From: Desulfoscipio gibsoniae DSM 7213
Lineage (GTDB): Bacteria; Bacillota; Desulfotomaculia; Desulfotomaculales; Desulfallaceae
Direction: 5' to 3'
Assembly (NCBI RefSeq): GCF_000233715.2
Contig: NC_021184.1
Span: 3,806,001 to 3,870,000, forward strand
Length of the DNA stretch: 64,000 nt
The notes below the pieces were generated by a model, which was not told where the DNA came from, searched no databases, and saw only the letters and a list, made by a program, of their open reading frames with translations. Below, piece after piece: positions 27,296-35,171 of this stretch (position 1 is the stretch's first letter; each line of letters opens with the position of its first letter). Position numbers and translations under genes: made by a program.

Positions 27296-28678
27296 ATTAA
27301 AAAAACGTACTTATTTGCTATATTACTATTTGTTACACTTTTAACAGTTTCGTGTACGAGGCCAGCTTCTGAAAGTGATAAGCATACGGATTCCATATCT
27401 CCAACCACAATGAATGCAACACCGGAGCCAATGCCGCTTACTCCGCAGGAAGAGTATATTGCTCTTGTTGAAAGCTATATTGATGGTGCTTCATTTCAGC
27501 AGATGGACGAAAGCAGAACAAAACAAGTATCTGATATGCTGATGGGACATTACGATATCATAGGGCGAACAGCAGGAGATGGCATGGATTATTACTTGGC
27601 CGTCCGGCGTAAGGATGCTCCCGTATATGATGATTTTAGCAGCATTGATATAGGATATTTTTCAGAAGCCGGTGCAAAGAATGAAGTTCTTCAAATCGGC
27701 TATTACGATAAGGATATTAATTCAAACATTCTATATGAGCTTGAAGGCTATGATCTTCTTGAGTTACCTTTTGGGAACGAAAACCTTGACTGCTTTTGCT
27801 TCAGTGAAAGCAAAAGCTCCGATGAATATGCAAATCAGACATTCATTCTTGCATTTACGCAAAATGGAAGAGATCGGCTTGATTTTATTAGAAAAAACGC
27901 AGGTTTGTCGTTATATAGCGCAAATTCTCCCTGCATTGAATTTTATTATCAAGACAAGGATACCATAAATTTCTATTCATCGCCATACTCCTGTTTCATC
28001 AACATAAGCGGCAATGAACTCGAAGAAATTAGCAGCCTATTCTCCTCTTCGGAGGTTATAGATAATGTAAAATCACGACAAGATGCATGGAAGTATCTGC
28101 ATACAGAAGACAGCTCCATACGCTCAACAGGTGCCAGACTGCATATAGACGGGAAGCAATATGAGTTTATGGGCAATAGTAATTCAGCAGGCTATATCAT
28201 GTCTACTATGGATGAGCAGGGATTTATTGCCCTTGAATACAACGAAGCCGTATATAGCTTTGTTATGGATAAAATAAAGAATGTCATGGAAATAGACTAC
28301 GGAAGCTTTGATGCACAATGGTTTAAAATTCCTCTCAAGAGTGCCAGTATTGATTTCCCGGAAAGTGTAGAGCAAGCCGATGGCTCCTATACCACTGATT
28401 TGCGGTCGCAGACCGTAAATGATCCGGAAAAGCTCAATGCGTTGTCAAAGCTCATGGATAGAGCGATAAACAGTGAGGAGATATACGGTTTTTCCGGCTG
28501 TCCTTACATTGCTTCGATAAAGTTCACACGCGAGAACGGCAAAATTCTGCGTGTATTTATCGCTACCGATTCCTGTGATTCCATGACATATGATGGAAGG
28601 ATAGGTTTCGAATATGGTAAACAGTCTGATATGGCGGAAATTTTTGGTGAAGCTATGGCAGATAGGTTGCTAAATTAG
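27296..28678 (+). CDS. lipoprotein, apparently starting at ATT
   Basis: 460 aa if read from ATT 27296, which has GGAGGT 9 nt upstream. The frame then gives a textbook lipoprotein signal: KKTYLFAILLFVTLLTVSC with lipidated Cys at about residue 20, followed by a polar linker (TRPASESDKHTDS). The first ATG in frame is at 27410, inside the linker, and would lose the signal peptide. Either a rare ATT start or an ATG-to-ATT mutation is implied. The mature part (about residues 45-460) has no motif that I recognise; it is mixed alpha/beta with a repeated Y-x-F pattern. Confidence 0.65.
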   Translation: MKKTYLFAILLFVTLLTVSCTRPASESDKHTDSISPTTMNATPEPMPLTPQEEYIALVESYIDGASFQQMDESRTKQVSDMLMGHYDIIGRTAGDGMDYYLAVRRKDAPVYDDFSSIDIGYFSEAGAKNEVLQIGYYDKDINSNILYELEGYDLLELPFGNENLDCFCFSESKSSDEYANQTFILAFTQNGRDRLDFIRKNAGLSLYSANSPCIEFYYQDKDTINFYSSPYSCFINISGNELEEISSLFSSSEVIDNVKSRQDAWKYLHTEDSSIRSTGARLHIDGKQYEFMGNSNSAGYIMSTMDEQGFIALEYNEAVYSFVMDKIKNVMEIDYGSFDAQWFKIPLKSASIDFPESVEQADGSYTTDLRSQTVNDPEKLNALSKLMDRAINSEEIYGFSGCPYIASIKFTRENGKILRVFIATDSCDSMTYDGRIGFEYGKQSDMAEIFGEAMADRLLN

Positions 28679-29875
28679 TATTTTCTAATTTAGCTTAGCA
28701 GGGGAATGAAGCATTATGATGAGCTTACAAATCCTATCTTATCAATAGGGTTGATGCAAAAGAAAGAGTAATCCCGCAAAAGCATCTAAACGGCTTCACT
28801 ACCCTTGCAGGTTTGCTTTAAAATTAAGCCGTTACGCCTATCCAGCCAGTCAAGGGCCGACTAGTATTTTGCTGACGCAAAATCTCCACTCTTAAACCCT
28901 TGACTGGCTGAATTTTTGCCGTGTCATGGCCTTACCGAAAACGGGGAACAGGGTGAGGAAAATCGGCCCCGTTTTCGCCCATACCATTGTACGGCAAAAC
29001 CGGCTTCGCTACGTTTGTGGCAATTGGTTGGTTTATGCGGTGGCTCTGCCCCCGCGCCCCCGGCCTCCTCCAAAGAACAGGAATAGGGCATATGCTCCAC
29101 GGGCGGGAGGCGTTGTCAATGGGAACGTGGAATAGCGGACGAAACGGAGCATATGCTGCGAAAGCCCATTGACATAGGCCGGAGCCTCACACTGAACCGC
29201 AAGGTTCCCATGTTCTTTACATGGGAACCTCTGCCACACGGCGAGTGGGGAGAGTTCAAGAGGAGGAACACCCTCTTGATGCTCGGCGGGACTTCGGGTC
29301 AAATTGGCCCGAAGTTCGGACGATAGACGAGGGTTCCATATACGCTCTGTCCGCTGATGAAAGCGGACTGTCATTTGCGGTTTCCCCTGCCGCAAACTCC
29401 CGCCCGCTTTCCTGCCGCTTCAAACGCCATTGCCCTCCACGGCGGCAATGGCATTTTTGCGGCAACGCCGACAGAGCGTATAACATACTACACTTTGCTC
29501 CGCAAAGTCGTGTGCCAAAAGGGGCGTTGCCCCCTTTGGATACCCCCCTTGCGGCTGCGCCTTGCAAATCATTGCCGCTTACCAGCGTCAATATTTTGCT
29601 TCGGCTTACCGCCCAATAATAAAGCGTCATGCCCTCATATTCGGCATGACGCTTTATTATTGGAAGCCCTGTTCGGGCTTTACTATCACAGGCAAGGTAA
29701 GCGTGGATTGTAGGGTGGTATCTTTAACTATGGGAACCTCCAGTTTCCCATTTGCTTACCGCTGGCGTAGAAACGCCCACCGCATTGTTGAGTAATGAAA
29801 TTTTCCTTGGTAATAAATGGTGCAGCAGTGGTTAGAGGGTTCACGAGCTTTGCTTTAATTTGCTAAACTGTTAAC
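28679..29875. other. 1.2-kb non-coding region rich in inverted repeats (possible transfer-origin remnant)
   Basis: No ORF here has a ribosome binding site; open frames on both strands are overlapping and low in protein character. The region is G+C-rich and holds at least five inverted repeats: 28843-28856/28897-28910 (14 bp), 29088-29098/29146-29156 (11 bp), 29115-29123/29165-29173 (9 bp), 29203-29213/29219-29229 (11 bp) and 29613-29633/29643-29663 (21 bp). Around 29515-29560 a CCAAAAGGGG..CCCCTTTGG motif is followed by ATACCCCCC. Such sequence resembles the non-coding oriT side of integrative conjugative elements in clostridia, but no relaxase gene is present. Confidence 0.4.
29613..29663. 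repeat. perfect 21-bp inverted repeat
   Basis: Arms 29613-29633 and 29643-29663 match exactly around a 9-nt loop (CTCATATTC); inside the arm is AAAGCGTCATGCC. It could be a strong terminator-like hairpin, a relaxase binding site or a transposon end. Confidence 0.8.
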
Positions 29876-29947
29876 GTGGTGAGGGACTGTCCCCTTGTGG
29901 TAGGTTTTGGGAATGGCGAAAGCCAGACCCAGAACCTACCGAGCATT

Positions 29948-30202
29948 AATCTTGGCTGCACCGTTGGGCATGATACTATATTAGGCAATTTTGCTAGCAT
30001 CATGCCAGGTGTAATGATAGCAGGTAGTGTAAAAATAGGTATTGGTGTTTACATAGGCATCGGGTCAAGTATTATAAATGGAGTAAACATAGGAGATTGG
30101 TCGTTAATTGGCAGTGGGGCTACTGTTGCTAATAGCATACCAGACCATGTCTTAGCTATAGGCGTTCCAGCCAAACCAATTAAAAATTACAACCCATTAT
30201 AA
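29948..30202 (+). pseudogene. hexapeptide-repeat acetyltransferase C-terminal fragment (NeuD-like)
   Basis: The coherent part begins at about 29945 (NLGCTVGHDTILGNFASI) and continues with left-handed beta-helix hexapeptide repeats (VMIAGSVKIGIGVYIGIGSS, IINGVNIGDWSLIGSGATV), ending in VLAIGVPAKPIKNYNPL. This is the C-terminal half of a sialic-acid/sugar O-acyltransferase of the NeuD type (usual length about 210 aa). The N-terminal Rossmann half is absent. The ATG at 29876 belongs to unrelated flanking sequence. Confidence 0.7.
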
Positions 30203-30250
30203 TTTTATTAAAGAGTTCTCTCCAATGAGCATCGATTAATTTTCTGTTGC

Positions 30251-30781
30251 TTACGCCATTATTGTGTTCTTAAATAAAAAAAGCCCACCAAGTAGCGTTA
30301 TAAATTCTAATACGCAAACTTGGTGGGTTTGCTTTAATTGCTTGAATTCCGGCCGGTGCACTGTATTTATCCATTCACTGACACCCAGTTTAGGCTGTGG
30401 GTCACATAAACGGTTAAGAACCATGGCAAAAGCGGCCTCTTCAAGGGGAGAAGTTTTTTCGGTGGAATCCCAAAAAGTGCGTAGCTGCGGCCCTATGGAA
30501 AGTTCCTCCCACAAGCAACGGAAGACCAGAGCTGGACCCCATTGTTTGGTCCATTCTACCTTCAGGTTTTCAGGACGGCTTTTAATCCAGGTTTCCTTGG
30601 AAAATTTACTAAGATGCTCTAAAAGGTTGTCGATCTCGCCTTCTTGGAGTTGTTCCAGCCTGCCCAAGTTGGCAATGACTTTTTGCCGCACTTTACCGTT
30701 TTCACGATAACCTTATACTATTTGAACATATGTACGGACTGTGCCGTCTTTATTCTTGTTAGTGGTTTTGCGAATATACAT
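30251..30781 (-). pseudogene. IS1634-type (DDE, IS4 superfamily) transposase, N-terminal remnant
   Basis: From ATG 30781 the frame reads MYIRKTTNKNKDGTVRTYVQ, then IV, stop TAA, GYRENGKVRQKVIANLGRL. This is the conserved start of IS1634-family transposases with one in-frame stop at codon 23. It continues to about SEWINTVHRPEFKQLKQTHQ and then leaves the family, about 170 codons of a usual 500-600. The DDE catalytic residues lie beyond the break. An inverted repeat CCCACCAAG/CTTGGTGGG (30287-30295 and 30320-30328) marks the truncated end. Confidence 0.75.
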
Positions 30782-30947
30782 AACACTATTATTTTATCAT
30801 GCAACCTTAGGAATTAACAGACAATTACTGTCAGGCGTGACACAACACTTTTTAAAAATTTCGTTCGCCAAAACCCGCAAAGCCTTAATTTTACTGCATT
30901 CTTGTTTTTGGAATGGGCCAAAAATGGGGTTTGGGTGTCAAACTTGA

Positions 30948-30995
30948 GTTATATTTTTTCCCACTACCACAAGGGCATGGATCGTTTCTCCCTAC
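30948..30995 (-). pseudogene. SEC-C zinc-motif fragment
   Basis: Sixteen codons on the minus strand read VGRNDPCPCGSGKKYN, the SEC-C metal-binding motif found at the C-terminus of SecA and of several small proteins. No start codon or longer domain surrounds it. It is a gene tail left by rearrangement. Confidence 0.6.
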
Positions 30996-31096
30996 CGGCT
31001 TTGAAGGCCGATTAGGCCTTTCAAAATTTCCTCGAGCACAGTAAGTTTAAACAAGTTTAAGCCTGACCCCATTTTATCCAAAGAAGGAGACTGACA

Positions 31097-31678
31097 ATGA
31101 ACAATATAATAGAAAACATATTAACAAGAAGAAGCATACGTGCTTTCAAAGAGGATCAGATACCGGAGGAGGATTTAAATACTATTCTCATGGCAGGAAG
31201 CTACGCCCCGAACGGGATGGGAATGCAGAACTGGAAATTTACCGCTATACAAAATGCGGCTGCAATCAAAAAGGTCAATAAGGCTATCCGCCAAACCCTT
31301 TTATCTATTCCGGTTGTGCCGGAAACCCACCCTTATGTTGTGAGCCTGATTGAAAAAGCGAAAGACGAGAACGCGGACTTCCTGTATCATGCACCTACCT
31401 TTATTATTGTCTCTAATTTAAAAGACGACGGGAATTCCATGCCGGATTCAGCTTTAGCCATCGGCAATATGATGCTGGCGGCACACTCCCTTGGCATCGG
31501 TTCCTGCTGGTTAAATCAATTGCCGGGACTTACTCATATGCCTTTAATCCGTGAGCTTTTGACAGACTTGGATATTTCGGAAAACCATATTGTATATGGA
31601 TCGGTTGTTATAGGCTATGCAGCAGAAGAATCTAAACCAGCTGCGCCACGCAAAAATGTCATACACATTATTCGCTAG
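31097..31678 (+). CDS. nitroreductase-family flavoprotein
   Basis: 193 aa with GAAGGAG 9 nt before ATG 31097. N-terminal ENILTRRSIRAFKEDQIPEE contains the FMN-phosphate RRSIR motif. The SYAPNGMGMQNWKFTAI segment and the C-terminal GIGSCWLNQLPG and YGSVVIGYAAEESKPAAPRK are typical of NAD(P)H-dependent FMN nitroreductases of about 170-200 aa. The gene appears intact although it sits among pseudogenes. The electron acceptor is unknown. Confidence 0.88.
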   Translation: MNNIIENILTRRSIRAFKEDQIPEEDLNTILMAGSYAPNGMGMQNWKFTAIQNAAAIKKVNKAIRQTLLSIPVVPETHPYVVSLIEKAKDENADFLYHAPTFIIVSNLKDDGNSMPDSALAIGNMMLAAHSLGIGSCWLNQLPGLTHMPLIRELLTDLDISENHIVYGSVVIGYAAEESKPAAPRKNVIHIIR

Positions 31679-31738
31679 ATGCATAATAGCTTGACCAATT
31701 TTAAGAAGGAAGTGGGGGGGGTCGGGTGTTTTTATTAG

Positions 31739-31894
31739 CTCATGAACTAAAACTAGATAATTAAATTTCGCCGTATAAGTCATCGGCTTCGGACCACTGT
31801 TTGCCAATGTTAGTGTTGCTTTTGTCCCAGTAACTGAAATTGAATTGAACGGCGGCAACTTTTGAAACAGAGCCATTATGATTTGCGTTGCGTC
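31739..31894. repeat. 155-bp direct repeat, copy 1
   Basis: Matches 34909-35064 over its whole length with scattered substitutions and small indels. On the minus strand both copies end a frame in GKQWSEADDLY(G/S)EI followed by TAA, so they are probably duplicated tails of one gene. They bracket about 3 kb of small, partly broken genes. Confidence 0.85.
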
Positions 31895-31938
31895 GCAGAC
31901 AGGCGCTGGATTGCGGCGCTTTGCAAGGGCATGGGCAG

Positions 31939-32070
31939 GTGGCCGATGCGTACTTCGGAGTAGACACTATTGCTCTTTATATTGCACGATATGACAAAAA
32001 GGTGCGGGGTTACGAGGTGGTGCCCGGAGCGGTGCGAGATGCCGAGGCCAACGCCGCGCTAAATGGAAAA
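31939..32070 (+). pseudogene. RlmD/TrmA-type RNA (uracil-5-)-methyltransferase fragment
   Basis: About 44 codons reading VADAYFGVDTIALYIARYDK, then KVRGYEVVPGAVRDAEANAALNG. This is the SAM-binding motif I to motif II segment of RumA/TrmA-like enzymes (normally DLYCGVGTISL..). The C-to-F change in the first loop and the loss of all flanking domains show that it is a relic. Confidence 0.6.
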
Positions 32071-32186
32071 GTGTATACCTTATCGCCGGTACCGCCTTTT
32101 ATCTTCCCCGCTGCTTCCTTAACCCGAAACCGCGAAACAGCCCGGAGATACGATCAAGGTCACGATCAGAGAAAGGGAAAGGCAGC

Positions 32187-32723
32187 ATGAAAAAATATAT
32201 TGCCCTCCTTCGGGGAATCAACGTAGGCGGCAATAACAAAATATCCATGCAACAGTTGAAGGAGGCGTTCCGGCAAGCTGGTTTCACTGATGCGCGGACA
32301 TATATTAACAGCGGGAATGTAATCTTTTCGGGCAACGACAGCGAAGATGCGCTTCAAGCGGTATGCGAGGCGCTGATCTCGGAACAATTCGGATTAGGCA
32401 TATCCGTTACGATTATCTCCGCTGAAGAACTCTCGAATGCGCTTGATCATGCGCCGGAATGGTGGAATATCCCGAACGGCGCGAAGCATAACGCCATCTT
32501 TGTGATACCGCCCGCCACTGCGGAGGATGTTTGCACCGAGGTTGGCGAAATCAAACCTTAATATGAAAAGGTTGGCAAGGTGATCTTTTGGTCTGCGCCT
32601 ATGGAAACCTTTTCGCGAACAAGATGGTCAAAGGTTTCCGGCACCAAGACATACCAAAGCATAACCGTAAGGAACGCAACTACGGCGATCAAACTGGCGC
32701 AGCTCGCCACATCCACACAATAA
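32187..32723 (+). pseudogene. DUF1697 protein with an in-frame nonsense codon
   Basis: Frame from ATG 32187 (MKKYIALLRGINVGGNNKIS, the DUF1697 signature; AGAAAGGGAAAGG upstream) to TAA 32559-32561, then on in the same frame: YEKVGKVIFWSAPMETFSRT, then KTYQSITVRNATTAIKLAQL to TAA 32721-32723. The total of 178 codons equals the normal DUF1697 length. In relatives the interrupted position is usually Glu (GAA), so a single GAA-to-TAA change explains the break. The first part would still be a 124-aa protein. Confidence 0.75.
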
Positions 32724-32834
32724 GACTTTTCCCCACCAAGGGGGGATATCAGCTTCACCCGCCATCTCTTTGTATCCTCAAGGCATGTGGAATGCGTTTG
32801 CCTGCTTAAAAAAAAACACTTAGGGGAGGAAATC

Positions 32835-33266
32835 ATGAATAAAATAACTTGTATCTGCCTGGGCGTTCGCGATATGAAACGCTCGATCCGATTTTACAGA
32901 GACGGACTGGGATTTCAGACGGACGAAACTGAGGATAACCCCCCTGTAATCTTTTTTAATACACCGGGAACAAAATTTGAGCTGTATCCTTTGCCGCTTT
33001 TGGCGGAAGATATTTCATCCGATAATCCGCCGCCGTTGGGCACGGGCTTTGCCGGAATTACTTTGGCCTATAATGTAGAGACGAAGGACGAAGTGAATGA
33101 AATAATTGAAATTGCAAGAAAGGCCGGCGCAACCATCGCAAAAGAACCCCAAGATGTGTTTTGGGGAGGGTATCATGCTTATTTTTCCGATCCCGACGGA
33201 TACTATTGGGAGGTAGCCTGGGGCCCCCGTTTTAACTATGATGAACATGGGATGCTTGTTTTTTAG
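32835..33266 (+). CDS. VOC-family protein (glyoxalase-like)
   Basis: 143 aa. ATG 32835 is chosen because GGGGAGGAAATC precedes it; the frame is open upstream to 32787. Family features: ITCICLGVRDMKRSIRFYRD, the GFAGITLAYNVETKDEVNEI second half, and the terminal FSDPDGYYWEVAWGP with metal-ligand Glu. Two VOC modules make one barrel. The substrate is unknown; relatives include antibiotic-binding and dioxygenase proteins. It appears intact and lies inside the block bracketed by the 155-bp repeats. Confidence 0.83.
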   Translation: MNKITCICLGVRDMKRSIRFYRDGLGFQTDETEDNPPVIFFNTPGTKFELYPLPLLAEDISSDNPPPLGTGFAGITLAYNVETKDEVNEIIEIARKAGATIAKEPQDVFWGGYHAYFSDPDGYYWEVAWGPRFNYDEHGMLVF

Positions 33267-33296
33267 ACTATATATAAAATATATATACAGCGCTAT

Positions 33297-33370
33297 TCTG
33301 CCGCCAAAGGGCTGCCTGATTCAACCGGCATCTTTTTTAACCGTTCAAAGCATGTAAAAACGGCCTGCTT
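33297..33370. repeat. short intergenic repeat, copy B
   Basis: Shares TCTGCCGCCA..GGG and CCG(G/T)CATCTTTTTT with copy C at 33776-33856. A shorter copy A lies at 32752-32795 (CATCTCTTTGTATCCTCAAG). All three lie at gene ends in the same block. Confidence 0.5.
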
Positions 33371-33410
33371 GCTGGTCAAAACATAATACTGCGGGGGTGA
33401 TTAATATCAC

Positions 33411-33767
33411 ATGATCACACATCCGGCTTTTACAGACATATTAATGCATTCGGATCAAGAATTAGCCGATATACTCGGTATCCGTATTATAAGTCGAAAT
33501 ACGATTTATGAATGGCCGTTATCTTGTATGCAGAAGTTAACGCTAGATAATGGGAAAAAACTGATTTATAAATCACAGCTTCCTCCAACTGTTGAGCCCG
33601 ATTTTTATGAACATGCCGTATCAAAATTGCTGCCCGCGTACCAAGTGATTGGAAAATTTGGTAATTGCAACACCATGATAATAGATTGGATTGACGCTCC
33701 GTTGCTCAGCGATAGGCCATTATTTAATCAATGGGCATCGGAAGCAATTGAAAATATTCTTATGTGA
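33411..33767 (+). pseudogene. phosphotransferase-family N-terminal fragment
   Basis: 118 aa from ATG 33411 (GGGGGTGATT upstream). CMQKLTLDNGKKLIYKSQL and the VSKLLPAYQVIG/NTMIIDWIDA segments resemble the N-lobe of aminoglycoside-phosphotransferase-like kinases (nucleotide-binding Lys in LIYKSQ, hinge in IIDWID). The catalytic HGDLxxxN and DxE motifs of the C-lobe are absent and the frame stops at 33767, followed directly by repeat copy C. It is probably a truncated gene; the identification is tentative. Confidence 0.5.
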
Positions 33768-34087
33768 TAAAATACTCTGCCGCCAGGGCCCTACCCATCT
33801 TTACCCGTCATCTTTTTTGTATCCTCAAGGCACGTTGAGGTGGCTACGCTGCTTACAAGGAGCAATACGATGCAGTAAGCATTTAGTGCCACCCATGCAA
33901 GGATTGCCCAAGAAGGCGAGTACTAGGTGTGAAGGCTGATTGGATGCAATCTACTGCTGAGTCGGTAGTATTGATGTCAAAAAAGTAAAGCTTCGCAATG
34001 AACTGACACAGAAAGCGATTGTCCGCGAATGTGCTGAATGGATAGGAAAAAAGGTCCAAGCTGCTTTCGAGTAGAAAGGATTTGAAG
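33768..34087. other. intergenic with repeat copy C and a coding remnant
   Basis: Repeat copy C (33776-33856) contains CCTCAA ggcacg TTGAGG. On the plus strand 33974-34075 reads DVKKVKLRNELTQKAIVREC then AEWIGKKVQAAFE, stop TAG, without a start. It looks like the tail of a lost gene. AGAAAGGA at its end serves the methyltransferase. Confidence 0.4.
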
Positions 34088-34696
34088 ATGGGGAAAAAAA
34101 CATTCTTGTTCAATAGAATTGCCGCTGTTTACGGTCTCTTTTTTAATTGGCAAGTGAGGAACTACCGCAACATTTTCGATAATGCCAAAGAAGAGTTGGA
34201 TTTTTCCAACTATCAAAGCGTCATCGACATAGGATGCGGCACAGGAGCATTATGCAAGGTGCTTCAAGAATATGGTCTGGGGGTGACCGGGCTCGACCCT
34301 GCCGAAGCTATGCTGGCGATTGCTACAAAAAAGGCCGGAAAAACAGAACCGAACGAACCGTTTATTCGGTTTATTCATGGCGATGTGCTTAACGGGCTAC
34401 CATTCCGTGATAAAAGTTTTGACCTGACCATATCATCTTATGTTGCCCACGGGCTTATGCCAAAGGAGAGGCTGATCCTTTATAATGAGATGAGAAGAGT
34501 TGCCAGGCATACAGCTGTTTTGTTCGACTATAACGAACACCGTTCATTGATTACCGACATTGCAGAATGGCTGGAAGGCGGAGACTATTTTAACTTCATA
34601 GGGAACATCAGGGATGAATTGATGAATCAGTTCGGCAATCTTAAAGTCATTATTACCGGTAAGCGTTCTGCGATTTATATTTGTAAAATTGAGTAA
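34088..34696 (+). CDS. class I SAM-dependent methyltransferase
   Basis: 202 aa from ATG 34088 (AAAGGA 7 nt upstream). Motif I VIDIGCGTGALCKVL, motif II VTGLDPAEAML, motif post-I FIHGDVLNGLPF and the FDLTISSYVAHGL motif of Methyltransf_11/UbiE-type enzymes are clear. The N-terminal helix NRIAAVYGLFFNWQVRNY is typical of small-molecule methyltransferases. The substrate is unknown. The gene is intact and is the last in the repeat-bracketed block. Confidence 0.87.
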   Translation: MGKKTFLFNRIAAVYGLFFNWQVRNYRNIFDNAKEELDFSNYQSVIDIGCGTGALCKVLQEYGLGVTGLDPAEAMLAIATKKAGKTEPNEPFIRFIHGDVLNGLPFRDKSFDLTISSYVAHGLMPKERLILYNEMRRVARHTAVLFDYNEHRSLITDIAEWLEGGDYFNFIGNIRDELMNQFGNLKVIITGKRSAIYICKIE

Positions 34697-35171
34697 TGCA
34701 TAATTTAGATCAGCTTGGTTGGAACTGAACCTCCCCACGGCTAAAGCCGGCTTTACGGCGCTTTTCGGTAATCTGGTTGAACTTTATTGTAATACGGCGA
34801 TCAAATAGTTTTTCCCAGGGCATTTAAAAAATACCCTGGGAATTTCCAATTAAGTTATATTTTTATTTTTCCTCTTATTTTTTCAAAAGTTTCCCTGGAC
34901 ATTCTGACCTCATGAACTAAAACTAGATAATTAAATCTCGCTGTATAAGTCATCGGCTTCGGACCACTGTTTGCCAATGTTGGCGTTGCTTTTGCCCCAG
35001 TAACTGAAATTGAATTGAACGGCGCAACTTTTGAAACAATGCCATTGTGATTTACGTTGCGTCCATTATCTTTGTGAATTTATTAACTATCGCCACCTTT
35101 TAGCAGGATTGAATATTTATAACGCTTTATGTGGCATTATAATATATATTTTCCCTTAAAAGGAGTAACTT
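34697..35171. other. intergenic with terminator and direct repeat copy 2
   Basis: 475 bp. A terminator-like hairpin TTCCCAGGG/CCCTGGGAA (34812-34820 with 34834-34842) is followed by a T-rich run (34855-34875). Direct repeat copy 2 occupies 34909-35064. AAGGAG at 35160-35165 belongs to the next gene. Nothing else is seen. Confidence 0.6.
34909..35064. repeat. 155-bp direct repeat, copy 2
   Basis: Second copy of the sequence at 31739-31894, in the same orientation, 3.0 kb away. Confidence 0.85.

Noticed and set aside
28679-29875. Protein-coding genes in the inverted-repeat region
   Set aside because: Open frames overlap on both strands, lack ribosome binding sites and give compositionally odd products.
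32752-33856. Integron attC sites at the intergenic repeats
   Set aside because: The conserved core-site ends (GTTRRRY and its complement) are not found and no IntI-type integrase is present; the only integrase lies 13 kb away and is truncated.
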